DNA of 64,000 bases. Origin: Pseudomonadota bacterium. GTDB taxonomy: Bacteria > Pseudomonadota > Alphaproteobacteria > Rhizobiales > Aestuariivirgaceae. The position numbers were made by a program, and so were the translations under genes. The notes beneath the pieces were generated by a model that was given only the letters and a program-made list of their open reading frames with translations, had not been told where the DNA came from and searched no databases. The stretch spans positions 90,751-154,750 of the forward strand of contig CAUJIO010000078.1 in the NCBI GenBank assembly GCA_963205315.1, read 5' to 3'. This document shows positions 35,553-44,071 of the stretch, piece after piece (positions within the stretch are counted from its first letter, which is position 1; every line of letters starts with the position of its first letter).

Positions 35553-36290
35553 CTATTGCTTCGGCTGGAAGATTACGAAAATCTTGCGGAGATAGCCTTT
35601 GCACGTCCAGCTGTTCGGCGTGCCCATCGGCACGAAGAAGGTGTCGCCGGCCTTGAAGCGCTGCACGGTGCCCGCACCATCGTCCATCGTGACCTCACCT
35701 TCCAGCAGGTGCATCAGTTCGTGGCGGGGAAACGGGATGAGCTTGCGGGTATAGCCCGTGGTATCCCAGATGCCGATGTTCAGTTGACCGGTGGCATCCG
35801 AAAAATAATCATGCGTATTCTGGGTTGGAACCGGGGTCAGCAACATCGCGGCGGCGGGCGGCGTTGAGGGCGAAAGCTTCACGCCCGGATCGATCTTGAT
35901 GGTGCCAAGCGGCCCTGGGTTCTTCAGTCCCGATGGGTCATCGAAAATGACGAAGAATTTCTTCACGTGGCCGGGCTGCGTCCACCTGCAGCGCAGGCCC
36001 TTGGGAAGAATGAAACTCTCGCCGGCCTTGATCGAAACGGTCCGGCCTTCCTCGACGATGACGACTTCACCCTCGAGCACGAGCATGAATTCGTTCACCG
36101 GATAGTCCATCCAGCGGCTTTCGTTCGCGCCTTGTTCCCAGATGCCGGCCGACAGTCCCCTCGCCTTGTCTTCAAAGAGCAGCTGGCCGCTATGTTGCCG
36201 GGTGCCTGAAACAATATCCTCCGCCGGCCATTCCGGTAAGGGGCTGGTGGATGCGTGCGGGTCGAAGGGAATGATTGGCAGTTTGGTCAT
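35553..36290 (-). CDS. Bicupin protein of the cupin_3 (DUF861/EutQ-like) type
   Basis: A 245-residue protein with two cupin domains in tandem. The first (residues 20-120) contains WMDYPVNEFMLVLEGEVVIV and the second (residues 140-245) contains FPRHELMHLLEGEVTMDDGA. Both look like cupin_3. The second retains histidines in the metal motif (RHELMH), while the first has fewer, so only one domain may bind metal. Function is unknown; relatives act on sugars or amino-acid derivatives. It is transcribed towards the GNAT gene and divergently from the SOD gene. Confidence 0.85.
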   Translation of the reverse strand: MTKLPIIPFDPHASTSPLPEWPAEDIVSGTRQHSGQLLFEDKARGLSAGIWEQGANESRWMDYPVNEFMLVLEGEVVIVEEGRTVSIKAGESFILPKGLRCRWTQPGHVKKFFVIFDDPSGLKNPGPLGTIKIDPGVKLSPSTPPAAAMLLTPVPTQNTHDYFSDATGQLNIGIWDTTGYTRKLIPFPRHELMHLLEGEVTMDDGAGTVQRFKAGDTFFVPMGTPNSWTCKGYLRKIFVIFQPKQ

Positions 36291-36382
36291 GCGTTCTCCT
36301 CAGGGGACCGATCGTAGCGAGGTTCCTTGCACGTTCAAGCCCCAGCGACTAGATATGATGTCCATTTCATGGAGGAACGAAC

Positions 36383-36982
36383 ATGGCCCTAGAACTCCCC
36401 GCACTGCCCTATGCCTATGATGCGCTTGGCCCCTATATGTCCAAGGAAACTCTAGAGTTTCACCACGACAAGCACCACATGGCCTATGTGACCAACGGCA
36501 ACAACCTGCTGAAGGATTCGCCGCTGGCATCGCTGTCCATCGAAGAGATCTGCAAGAAGGCCTTTGCGGAGAAGAACGCCGGCCTCGTCAACAATGTCGG
36601 CCAGCACTACAACCACATTCATTTCTGGTCGTGGATGAAGCCCAATGGCGGCGGCAAGAAATTGCCGGGCAAGCTGGCGGCCGCGATCGACCAGGACCTC
36701 GGCGGCTACGACAAGATGCGCGCCGATTTCGTGCAGGCCGGTCTCACGCAATTCGGCTCCGGCTGGTGCTGGATCGCCGTAAAGGACGGCAAGCTCGCGA
36801 TCATGAAGACGCCAAATGGCGAGAACCCGCTGATGCATGGTGCTTCGCCGATCCTGGGCTGCGACGTGTGGGAGCACAGCTACTACATCGACTATCGCAA
36901 TCTCCGTCAGAAATACCTTGAGGCCTTTGTCGACAACCTGGTGAACTGGGAACACGTCGAGGATATGCGCAGCAAGGCCTGA
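36383..36982 (+). CDS. sodB: Superoxide dismutase (Fe/Mn family)
   Basis: A 199-residue Fe/Mn superoxide dismutase. Metal ligands are His27 (LEFHHDKHHMAY), the histidine in NNVGQHYNHIHFW, and the Asp and His in DVWEHSYYIDYRN. The motif FGSGWCWI and the residues around the active site fit an iron-type or cambialistic enzyme better than a manganese one, but this is not certain. GGAGGA precedes the start. A strong intrinsic terminator follows at 37008-37036. Confidence 0.94.
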   Translation: MALELPALPYAYDALGPYMSKETLEFHHDKHHMAYVTNGNNLLKDSPLASLSIEEICKKAFAEKNAGLVNNVGQHYNHIHFWSWMKPNGGGKKLPGKLAAAIDQDLGGYDKMRADFVQAGLTQFGSGWCWIAVKDGKLAIMKTPNGENPLMHGASPILGCDVWEHSYYIDYRNLRQKYLEAFVDNLVNWEHVEDMRSKA

Positions 36983-37007
36983 GGACGGGAGCTGAATCGA
37001 ACACATG

Positions 37008-37036
37008 CGGCCGGGTTTCGACCCGGCCGTTTTCTT
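37008..37036 (+). terminator. Rho-independent terminator after sodB
   Basis: CGGCCGGGT (37008-37016), a TTCG tetraloop, ACCCGGCCG (37021-37029) and a T-rich tract (37030-37036) form a textbook intrinsic terminator 26 bases after the SOD stop. It ends directly before the start region of the dipeptidase gene, so dipeptidase expression needs read-through or a promoter within the SOD gene end. Confidence 0.9.
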
Positions 37037-37053
37037 AAGTGGGAGTATTGACC

Positions 37054-38097
37054 TTGGTTGCTGTATTCGATGGCCACAACGATGTGCTGCTCCGGCTGTG
37101 GAGCAAGACGTCAGGAGATCCAATAGGCGACTTTCTGAATGGCGACGGACAGGGCCATCTCGATCTTCCACGCATGGTCAAGGGCGGCTTCGCTGGTGGT
37201 TTCTTCGCGATCTTTGCTCCGAACCCGCAGGACCACGATCTGCCTGACGACGATGATTCGAACCCGCCACCCGCCGGCCAGGTTGGCCAGGCTCACGCGC
37301 TCAACGCCACCATCGGCATGGCGTCATTGCTGTTCCGCATCGAGGCCGCGTCGAATGGAGCTTTCAAGATATGCCGCACGGCGGCGGAACTGCGCGCCGC
37401 CATGGAAGCGGGCCAGATGGCGGCGATCTTCCATATTGAAGGAGCCGAGGCCATCGACGCCGAGCTGAGATCGCTCGATGTGCTTTATCAGGCAGGCCTT
37501 CGCTCGCTCGGCCCAGTCTGGAGCCGGGACAATGTGTTTGGTCATGGCGTTCCATTCCGCTTTCCATCCTCACCCGATACCGGCCCGGGACTTACCGACG
37601 CCGGCAAGGCCCTCATCAGACGCTGCAATGAGTTGAAGATCATGGTCGATCTCTCGCACCTGAACGAGAAAGGCTTCTGGGATGCGGCGAGGATCAGCAA
37701 CGCGCCACTGGTGGCAACCCATTCGAATGCGCACGCCTTGAGCAATTCGTCGCGCAATCTCACCGACGAGCAGATCAGCGCCATCGGTCGGTCCGGCGGC
37801 ATGATCGGTCTCAACTATGCCAATGGCTTCCTGCGTGCCGACGGAAAATGGCAGAGCGAGAATGGCCTCGACACGATGATGCGCCATCTCGATCACCTGA
37901 TGAAGCATGCGGGCGAAGATCACGTCGGACTGGGATCTGATTTTGATGGCGCACGCATTCCAGCACAAATCGGCGATGCGGCGGGCCTGCCCAATCTCAT
38001 CTCCGCGATGCGTGCACATGGTTACGGCGAGGCCTTGATCAGCAAACTGGCAAGCGAGAACTGGCTAAAAGTTCTGGAACGCACCTGGGGCGGCTGA
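37054..38097 (+). CDS. Membrane dipeptidase-type (M19) metallopeptidase
   Basis: A peptidase M19 protein of about 347 residues. No ATG is near the family start. GTG at 37039, TTG at 37048 and TTG at 37054 are candidates; the last lies eight bases after GGGAG and is chosen. Metal ligands appear in DGHNDVLLRL, FHIEGAEAID, LSHLNEKGFWD, THSNAHAL and GSDFDGARI, all typical of renal-dipeptidase-like enzymes. It hydrolyses dipeptides or beta-lactam-like amides. No signal peptide is present. Confidence 0.9.
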   Translation: MVAVFDGHNDVLLRLWSKTSGDPIGDFLNGDGQGHLDLPRMVKGGFAGGFFAIFAPNPQDHDLPDDDDSNPPPAGQVGQAHALNATIGMASLLFRIEAASNGAFKICRTAAELRAAMEAGQMAAIFHIEGAEAIDAELRSLDVLYQAGLRSLGPVWSRDNVFGHGVPFRFPSSPDTGPGLTDAGKALIRRCNELKIMVDLSHLNEKGFWDAARISNAPLVATHSNAHALSNSSRNLTDEQISAIGRSGGMIGLNYANGFLRADGKWQSENGLDTMMRHLDHLMKHAGEDHVGLGSDFDGARIPAQIGDAAGLPNLISAMRAHGYGEALISKLASENWLKVLERTWGG

Positions 38098-38125
38098 CAG
38101 AACCAGTCACGGAAAGACAGCCCGC

Positions 38126-39013
38126 ATGACCAAGACCATCCAACTCGCCATCGGCAGCCTGATCGTTGGCATTGTGGTGCTTGGCCTGAAAGGCTTGGCC
38201 TATTGGATGACGGGTTCGATCGCCCTGCTCTCCGATGCCCTCGAAAGCACGGTCAATGTGGCGACTGCGATTGCGGCACTGATCGCCATCCGGGTTGCGA
38301 CACGCCCGGCGGACGACAACCACCCTTACGGCCACCACAAGGCCGAGTTTTTCAGCGCCGTCCTCGAAGGCGTGATGATCATCGTGGCGGCACTGCTGAT
38401 CATGCACGAGGCCTACAAGGGCATTATGGCGCCGCGTGCGCTTGATGCTCCCCTGCAAGGCCTGCTTGTCAACGGTGCGGCAAGCCTGATCAACGGAGCC
38501 TGGTGCTGGGTGCTCATCACACGGGGCCGCCGCTACAAGTCTCCTGCGCTTGTCGCTGACGGCCATCACCTGCTGTCCGATGTGGTGTCGTCCATCGGCG
38601 TAACTTTCGGCGTGCTTCTGGCCATCGAAACGGGCTGGGCCATTCTCGATCCGGCGCTTGCGGGGCTTGTCGCGCTGAACATCCTGTGGTCGGGCTGGAA
38701 GGTGATGAAGACCTCGCTCAGCGGACTGATGGATGAATCGGTCGCTGCCGGTGATCTCAAGACAATCCGGGAGGTCATCGCCCTCGAAGCGGTGGGCGCC
38801 CTCGAGGCACATGACCTGCGCACCCGCCACGCCGGGAAAGTGACCTTCATCGACTTTCATCTCGTGGTGCCCGGTCAGACGACCGTGACAGAGGCCCACG
38901 AAATCTGTGACCGCATCGAGCTCGCGCTGAAGACCGAGGTGCCCGAATCCATCGTCACGATCCATGTCGAGCCGGAGAACAAGGCCAAGCACACCGGAGT
39001 TGTCGTTCTGTAG
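38126..39013 (+). CDS. Cation diffusion facilitator (CDF) metal transporter
   Basis: A 295-residue CDF exporter with a six-helix membrane part (residues 1-200) and a cytosolic metal-sensing domain. The metal site motifs are SDALESTVN in helix II and GHHLLSDVVSS in helix V; DNHPYGHHKAEFFSA is the conserved loop. It exchanges Zn2+, Fe2+, Mn2+ or similar for protons. The metal cannot be assigned. It begins 28 bases after the dipeptidase stop and may be co-transcribed with it. Confidence 0.92.
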   Translation: MTKTIQLAIGSLIVGIVVLGLKGLAYWMTGSIALLSDALESTVNVATAIAALIAIRVATRPADDNHPYGHHKAEFFSAVLEGVMIIVAALLIMHEAYKGIMAPRALDAPLQGLLVNGAASLINGAWCWVLITRGRRYKSPALVADGHHLLSDVVSSIGVTFGVLLAIETGWAILDPALAGLVALNILWSGWKVMKTSLSGLMDESVAAGDLKTIREVIALEAVGALEAHDLRTRHAGKVTFIDFHLVVPGQTTVTEAHEICDRIELALKTEVPESIVTIHVEPENKAKHTGVVVL

Positions 39014-39119
39014 GCGAATTGGCGCGACCCGCCTGGCTTCGACAAATCATGCCGTTCCCCGGCGCGGCGACTGCAACCTCACTGACGTCAATGCCGGATA
39101 ACACACGTTCTGCTCGCTC

Positions 39120-39147
39120 TTGCGGCAATTATTAGCATGACTAATAT
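39120..39147 (+). promoter_or_regulatory. ribB promoter candidate overlapped by a palindromic operator
   Basis: TTGCGG (39120-39125) and TAATAT (39142-39147), 16 bases apart, look like a -35/-10 pair. The palindrome TATTAG-CATGA-CTAATA (39130-39146) covers the spacer and -10, and a further CTAATA half site occurs at 39177-39182 inside the coding region. Transcription would start at about 39154, one base before the ATG at 39155, so the transcript may be leaderless. No FMN riboswitch is visible here. Autoregulation by the encoded HTH domain is inferred. Confidence 0.5.
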
Positions 39148-39154
39148 ATACGCC

Positions 39155-40432
39155 ATGAAGTTTGCCGAGTGGATTACTAATAGCGGTATATCGCAATCCG
39201 AACTGGCCCGTCGGTTGGGGATTACCCAGGGGCGGGTCTCGCAACTCGTTGCGGGTGCTGCGCCATCGCTGGAACTGGCGAACAAGATTGCCGCCGTCAC
39301 AGGCCAGAAAGTGCGGCCGCAGGATTTTGGAGATCACAGCATGACCAAGCAACTGACGCTCGACAGCGTCGAGGAGGCGATCAAGGCAATTGCCAGCGGC
39401 GAAATGGTGGTGGTGGTCGATGACGACGATCGCGAAAACGAGGGCGACCTGATCGCCGCTGCCGCCAAGATAACACCCGAGCAGATGGCCTTCATGGTGC
39501 GGCACACGTCTGGTATCGTCTGCACGCCGATCACCGCGGAAGAGGCGAAGCGGCTGAAGCTCGATCCCATGGTGGCGCTCAACGATGCGCCGATGGGCAC
39601 GGCCTTCACTGTCACCATCGATTACAAGGATGGCCTCACCACAGGGATCTCGGCCAGGGAGCGCGCCGCAACCTGCCATGCGTTGGCCAATCGCAATGTG
39701 GTGGCGGATGATTTCGTGCGGCCGGGCCACATCTTCCCGCTCGTTGCGAAGTCTGGCGGCGTACTGATGCGCTCTGGCCACACGGAGGCCGCCGTCGACC
39801 TGGTGAAGCTTGCGGGCCTTCCTCCGGCCGGGGTCATCTGCGAACTGGTCAATGACGACGGCACGGTGAAGCGCGGACCGCAGGTGATGGCCTTCGCGCG
39901 GCAGCACGGATTCAAGATCATCTCGGTGGCCGATCTGATTGCTTATCGCCAGCGGCGGGAGCGGCTGGTGGAACAGACAGCGCAGTTCGATCTCGACACG
40001 GCAATCGGCAAGGCCCGGGGCTATGCGTATGTGACACCATTCGATCAGGTGAAACAACTGGCGCTGGTCTATGGCGACATATCATCCGGCAAGAATATCC
40101 CGGTGCGGCTGCATCGCGAAAATGTCATCGAAGACGTGTTTGGCAACCGCTCGGTATTGAACAGGGTGTTCGAGATTTTCAAGCGCGAAGGAGCCGGCAT
40201 CCTGGTTTATCTGCAAGAAGGTGCAGCGGGGGTTCCAGCGGGACAGCTGACGCCCAAATCCGGCAGCGCCAAGCAGCGCGAAGAAGCCTGGCGCGACGTC
40301 GGACTGGGGGCCCAGATCCTGCGCGATCTCGATGTGCGCTCGATCCGGCTGATCTCGTCGTCCAACCGCCACTACGTGGGACTTTCAGGCTTCGGCATCG
40401 ACATCAGCGAGACCGTCAAGCTCGAAGGTTAG
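39155..40432 (+). CDS. ribB: 3,4-dihydroxy-2-butanone 4-phosphate synthase with N-terminal HTH and degenerate RibA domain
   Basis: A 425-residue protein. Residues 1-62 form a Cro/YdaS-like helix-turn-helix (SQSELARRLGITQGRVSQLV). Residues 63-270 are RibB, which makes the four-carbon riboflavin precursor, with VVVDDDDRENEGDLIAAA, MVRHTSGIVCTPIT and RPGHIFPLVAKSGGVLMRSG. The rest is like GTP cyclohydrolase II but lacks its zinc cysteines (RLHRENVIEDVFGNRSVLNR), so it is probably inactive. ATG at 39137 is an alternative start inside the palindrome. ATG at 39341 with GGAG upstream could yield RibB without the HTH. Confidence 0.9.
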   Translation: MKFAEWITNSGISQSELARRLGITQGRVSQLVAGAAPSLELANKIAAVTGQKVRPQDFGDHSMTKQLTLDSVEEAIKAIASGEMVVVVDDDDRENEGDLIAAAAKITPEQMAFMVRHTSGIVCTPITAEEAKRLKLDPMVALNDAPMGTAFTVTIDYKDGLTTGISARERAATCHALANRNVVADDFVRPGHIFPLVAKSGGVLMRSGHTEAAVDLVKLAGLPPAGVICELVNDDGTVKRGPQVMAFARQHGFKIISVADLIAYRQRRERLVEQTAQFDLDTAIGKARGYAYVTPFDQVKQLALVYGDISSGKNIPVRLHRENVIEDVFGNRSVLNRVFEIFKREGAGILVYLQEGAAGVPAGQLTPKSGSAKQREEAWRDVGLGAQILRDLDVRSIRLISSSNRHYVGLSGFGIDISETVKLEG

Positions 40433-40472
40433 TCCTTTCGCGAATCCACCGGGCTGGGATAGGCTCGTTCCC

Positions 40473-40916
40473 ATGCCACGGCTCAAGGTCAAAACCGCCA
40501 AGACTCCCGTCATCATCGGGTGGAAGGAGCACGTGTCCCTGCCCGATCTCGATATCGGACGGTTCGTCGCCAAGATCGACACCGGCGCCAGTTATTGCGC
40601 GCTTCATGCCACCGAGATCGAGGTGCATCATGGCGTCGTCTCGTTTCGCTTCGAAGGGGGAGACACCGTCCGCGCGGAATTCGCCGGGCGCAAACGGATC
40701 GTCAGTTCGAACGGTCAGAGCGATTCACGGCCACTGATCCATACGCGGGTGAAAATCGGCACGAAACTGATCAATACGGAAGTCACTCTCATCGACCGCT
40801 CGACGATGAAGGACAAGATGCTCATCGGCCGCAAGTTCCTGAGTGGCCGCTACCTGGTGGATCCCAAACGCTCGCTGCTGCTCACGGTCAAGAAGAAGAA
40901 ACGCAAATCAACATGA
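40473..40916 (+). CDS. Retropepsin-like 'ATP-dependent zinc protease' family protein
   Basis: A 147-residue protein of the PF05618 family, related to retropepsin-like aspartic proteases. The core [20 protein letters not shown] contains the DTGAS motif of aspartic proteases; the domain ends near [15 protein letters not shown] and a basic tail follows. The usual name 'zinc protease' comes from annotation and is not well supported. It overlaps rimK by four bases (ATGA), so they are co-translated. Confidence 0.88.
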   Translation: MPRLKVKTAKTPVIIGWKEHVSLPDLDIGRFVAKIDTGASYCALHATEIEVHHGVVSFRFEGGDTVRAEFAGRKRIVSSNGQSDSRPLIHTRVKIGTKLINTEVTLIDRSTMKDKMLIGRKFLSGRYLVDPKRSLLLTVKKKKRKST

Positions 40917-41818
40917 AGATTGCCCTCCTCACTCGCAATCCCAAGCTTTACTCCCACAAGCGGCTGATCGAGACGGCGGAGGCGCGCGGCCATCAGATCG
41001 TGCCCATCGACTATCTCAAATGCTATATGAACATCACCTCAAAGAAACCCGAACTGCGCTATATGGGCGAAAAACTCGAAGGTTTCGAGGCGGTGATCCC
41101 GCGCATCGCCGCGTCGCATACGTTCTATGGGCTGGCCGTGTTGCGGCAATTCGAGATGATGGGCGTCTATCCGGTGAACGAGTCCGTAGCCATCGGCCGT
41201 TCGCGCGATAAACTGCGTTCCCTGCAATTGCTGGCGCGCGATGGTGTGGGACTGCCGGTCACCGCCTTCGCCAACGATTCCACGCGGACCGATGATGTCT
41301 TGAATATTGTCGGTGGAGCCCCGGTCGTCATCAAGCTCCTGGAGGGCACGCAAGGTATCGGCGTGGTGCTGAGCGAAACCCACAAGTCGGCCAAATCGGT
41401 GATCGAGGCTTTTCACGGCGCTGATATCGCCATCCTCGTACAAGAGTTCATCAAGGAAGCGGAAGGCCGCGATATCCGCGCCTTCGTCGTTGGCCGCCGC
41501 ATCGTCGCGACGATGGAGCGCAAGGGGGCGGAAGACGATTTCCGCTCCAACCTGCATCGCGGCGGGTCGGCCAAGGAAGTCGAGCTCAGCGCGGCGGAAC
41601 GCATGACGGCCTTGAAGGCGGCCAAGTCGATGGGGCTCAACGTGGCCGGCGTCGACATGCTGCGCTCCGCGCATGGTCCCGTGGTGATGGAGGTCAATTC
41701 GTCCCCAGGGCTCGAGGGTATCGAGCAGGCGACGGGCGTGGATGTGGCAGGCGCCATCATCGGCTTCATCGAAAGGAATGCCGGCCCCGGCAAGACCAAA
41801 ACCAGAGGCAAGGGATGA
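40913..41818 (+). CDS. rimK: RimK-type alpha-L-glutamate ligase (ATP-grasp)
   Basis: A 301-residue ATP-grasp ligase. It begins [20 protein letters not shown]; the ATP-grasp region includes [38 protein letters not shown] and [14 protein letters not shown]. In E. coli, RimK adds glutamates to the C-terminus of ribosomal protein S6. In other bacteria relatives add glutamate or other amino acids to peptides or small molecules. The upstream retropepsin-like protein and downstream M14-type enzyme suggest a writing/trimming set. Confidence 0.92.
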   Translation: MKIALLTRNPKLYSHKRLIETAEARGHQIVPIDYLKCYMNITSKKPELRYMGEKLEGFEAVIPRIAASHTFYGLAVLRQFEMMGVYPVNESVAIGRSRDKLRSLQLLARDGVGLPVTAFANDSTRTDDVLNIVGGAPVVIKLLEGTQGIGVVLSETHKSAKSVIEAFHGADIAILVQEFIKEAEGRDIRAFVVGRRIVATMERKGAEDDFRSNLHRGGSAKEVELSAAERMTALKAAKSMGLNVAGVDMLRSAHGPVVMEVNSSPGLEGIEQATGVDVAGAIIGFIERNAGPGKTKTRGKG

Positions 41819-42834
41819 CAGCCTTCACCATCGGCGAAGCGAGCGTCGCGCGCGGATCCCGGGCCACAGTCGATCTGCCGGTCAGCACATTGTCGAACCA
41901 TACGCGCATGTCGTTGCCGGTACATGTTGTGCATGGCGAACGTGGCGGGCCAGTGATGTTTCTTTCGGCCGCCATTCACGGCGACGAGATTCTCGGCGTC
42001 GAGATCATCCGTCGCCTGCTGGCACATCCAGCACTCGGGAAGCTCAGCGGAACCTTGCTGGCGATTCCCATCGTCAACAGCTTCGGCTTTCTCAATCACA
42101 CCCGTTACATGCCGGACCGCCGCGACCTCAACCGTTCGTTTCCCGGATCAGATCGCGGCTCGCTGGCCAGCCTTCTGGCCGATCTCTTCTTCCGCGAAGT
42201 GGTGCTGCGGAGCCAGTATGGCATCGACTTCCACACGGCGGCTCTACACCGGACCAACCTGCCGCAAGTCCGGCTGGCGCCGGACGAGCCCGAGCTCCTG
42301 AAGATGGCGGAGGCTTTCGCGCCGCCGGTTATCCTGATGTCGAAGCTGCGCGAGAAGTCACTGCGGCTGTGCGCCGGGGAAGCAGGCGTGAAGGTGCTGC
42401 TTTACGAAGGCGGTGAGGCCCTGCGCTTCGACGAGGCAGCCATCGATGCGGGCGTCAAAGGCGCGCTCAGGGTGATGGCGCATCTTGGCATGGTGGACCC
42501 TTTCCCCAGGAAACCGGCAGGTGAAACCGTGTTTTCGGATTCGAGCAGTTGGGTGCGGGCGCCTGAAGGTGGCATACTTCACACCATGCGCCGCACCGGC
42601 GATCGGGTCGGCAAGCGCGAAGTCATCGGCGTCGTTGCCGATCCGCTGGGTACCAACTCGGTGCCGGTGGTCTCGGAGGACGACGGTATCATCGTCGGGC
42701 GCAGCCACCTGCCGATCGTCAATAAGGGCGACGCACTGTTTCACATCGCCAAGGCGAAGCCACTGGCGAATATCAAGACGGAACCGAAGAACGAAGCGAC
42801 GGCGGCGTTGCTGGATGAAGACGAGATCGTTTAA
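41815..42834 (+). CDS. Succinylglutamate desuccinylase/aspartoacylase-family M14 metallohydrolase
   Basis: A 339-residue zinc hydrolase of the AstE/AspA family. [19 protein letters not shown] gives the zinc-binding His and Glu, and [16 protein letters not shown] gives the third ligand. A C-terminal beta domain follows (after about residue 225). Family members remove acyl groups or C-terminal amino acids. It overlaps rimK by four bases. Here it may remove what RimK adds, an inference from context. Confidence 0.9.
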   Translation: MTAFTIGEASVARGSRATVDLPVSTLSNHTRMSLPVHVVHGERGGPVMFLSAAIHGDEILGVEIIRRLLAHPALGKLSGTLLAIPIVNSFGFLNHTRYMPDRRDLNRSFPGSDRGSLASLLADLFFREVVLRSQYGIDFHTAALHRTNLPQVRLAPDEPELLKMAEAFAPPVILMSKLREKSLRLCAGEAGVKVLLYEGGEALRFDEAAIDAGVKGALRVMAHLGMVDPFPRKPAGETVFSDSSSWVRAPEGGILHTMRRTGDRVGKREVIGVVADPLGTNSVPVVSEDDGIIVGRSHLPIVNKGDALFHIAKAKPLANIKTEPKNEATAALLDEDEIV

Positions 42835-42993
42835 CAGCGCTCAACCTGCTTCTGGCGCGGACAGCAACTTGCAAGTGCAGTCTTGATCGCACTACTCACG
42901 ACCTTGTGGTTTGGAGCCAAGATTTGCCATGGCGACCAGTTTGCACCGAGTGAGCGCGCGGCGGCTGGCGCCCGCATGGATTTCAGAAAGCCT

Positions 42994-43022
42994 TTGACAA
43001 ACTAACCAAAAATAAATAGCTT
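42994..43022 (+). promoter_or_regulatory. Promoter candidate for the secreted protease gene
   Basis: TTGACA (42994-42999) is a perfect -35 element; TAGCTT (43017-43022) lies 17 bases later as a weak -10. The surrounding sequence is AT-rich, unlike the rest of the 257-base gap 42835-43091, where nothing else is visible. Confidence 0.35.
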
Positions 43023-43091
43023 CAAACTTTGCTGCCGACTAATGGCGAACTCAAAAATAGCTGAATGCATAGACGCAAGGAGCTCCGTGCC

Positions 43092-44024
43092 ATGCGTGCG
43101 TTATTTGCTGCCCTTGTTGCAATGTTTTGTCTGTCTCATGGCGCAGCTCGCGCTGGCGACGTGACCTCACCCACAGACCGGATCATCAACGGCGCAGTGG
43201 TTGATCGAAACACTCAGCGCGCCAATGGCCTCGTCACCGTAAACGGCGGTTGCAGCGGCACAATGCTCACGCACAAGTGGCTGATCACCGCCGATCACTG
43301 CATCACGACAAATGGTCAGGTCGCGGGGCCGGCTCTCGCATTTGGCAGCATGACCGTTACCGCGACATGGTCGACCACAACAGCGCGGCCTACTCGTTAC
43401 GTGCGGTTTTCCGGTGCGCCGAACAATCTCGACATTGCGCTGGTCGAGTTGGGTGATGTCGATCTGGGAGGGCCGGTTCGACCCCTGCCCGCGCTCGACA
43501 CCGGCGCCCTCGTCACCACGTTGGACATTCTGAAATATGGTCAGGGTTTTTCGTTCTTCGCCAGAACCGATCCGGGGCCTCCGGCAGTGGATATCCCCTC
43601 AGGCGGTCTTGGCACGTATCGCCAGGCGATCTTTGCCGCGAGCAATATCACTGCCAATGCGTATGATCTGCGCGCGAATGCAATCAATCAGGTCGGTGCC
43701 GCCGGCGATAGCGGCAGTTCGGACTGGATGTTGCATGTGGGGCAGCCGCCCCTCATGGTGGGAATTCAGTCGACGTGCAACAGATCGAGTTGCCTTGCGG
43801 GCCATACTTGCAATGCTGCCGACCCCTGGACCTGGGCCACCGGCATCAGGTTTTGCACGAGCGGCCGCATCGCGCCAATCCGGAATGACATCATAAGGGC
43901 CGCCTGCGATCAGAAGGCGAATGTGCTGCTGCGGCCAACGTTCATCAACCTGCGCTGGCGTTGCGTGCCCCGTACCATCAAGTCCATGCAGGTCATCGAC
44001 CTCCTGCTCCTCTCAACCAAATAG
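43092..44024 (+). CDS. Secreted trypsin-like serine protease (S1 family)
   Basis: A 310-residue S1 protease. ATG 43092 with AAGGAG upstream is preferred to ATG 43065. Residues 1-21 are a signal peptide. The triad is His69 (WLITADHC), Asp114 (LDIALVELG) and Ser207 (GDSGSSDWM). Cysteines around the core could form disulfides. The N-terminal IINGAVVDRNTQ resembles the activation site of zymogens. The C-terminal 40 residues are basic and lie outside the fold. Substrate unknown. A small secreted protein follows. Confidence 0.85.
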   Translation: MRALFAALVAMFCLSHGAARAGDVTSPTDRIINGAVVDRNTQRANGLVTVNGGCSGTMLTHKWLITADHCITTNGQVAGPALAFGSMTVTATWSTTTARPTRYVRFSGAPNNLDIALVELGDVDLGGPVRPLPALDTGALVTTLDILKYGQGFSFFARTDPGPPAVDIPSGGLGTYRQAIFAASNITANAYDLRANAINQVGAAGDSGSSDWMLHVGQPPLMVGIQSTCNRSSCLAGHTCNAADPWTWATGIRFCTSGRIAPIRNDIIRAACDQKANVLLRPTFINLRWRCVPRTIKSMQVIDLLLLSTK

Positions 44025-44071
44025 TGCCGTTGGAAATCGAAAGCGCTGCCGTGAACCTCAAGGAGTTGCCC

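Noticed and set aside
39014..39136. FMN riboswitch upstream of ribB
   Set aside because: The conserved RFN-element boxes are not present; only TGACGTCA (39083-39090) and the TATTAG/CTAATA palindrome stand out.
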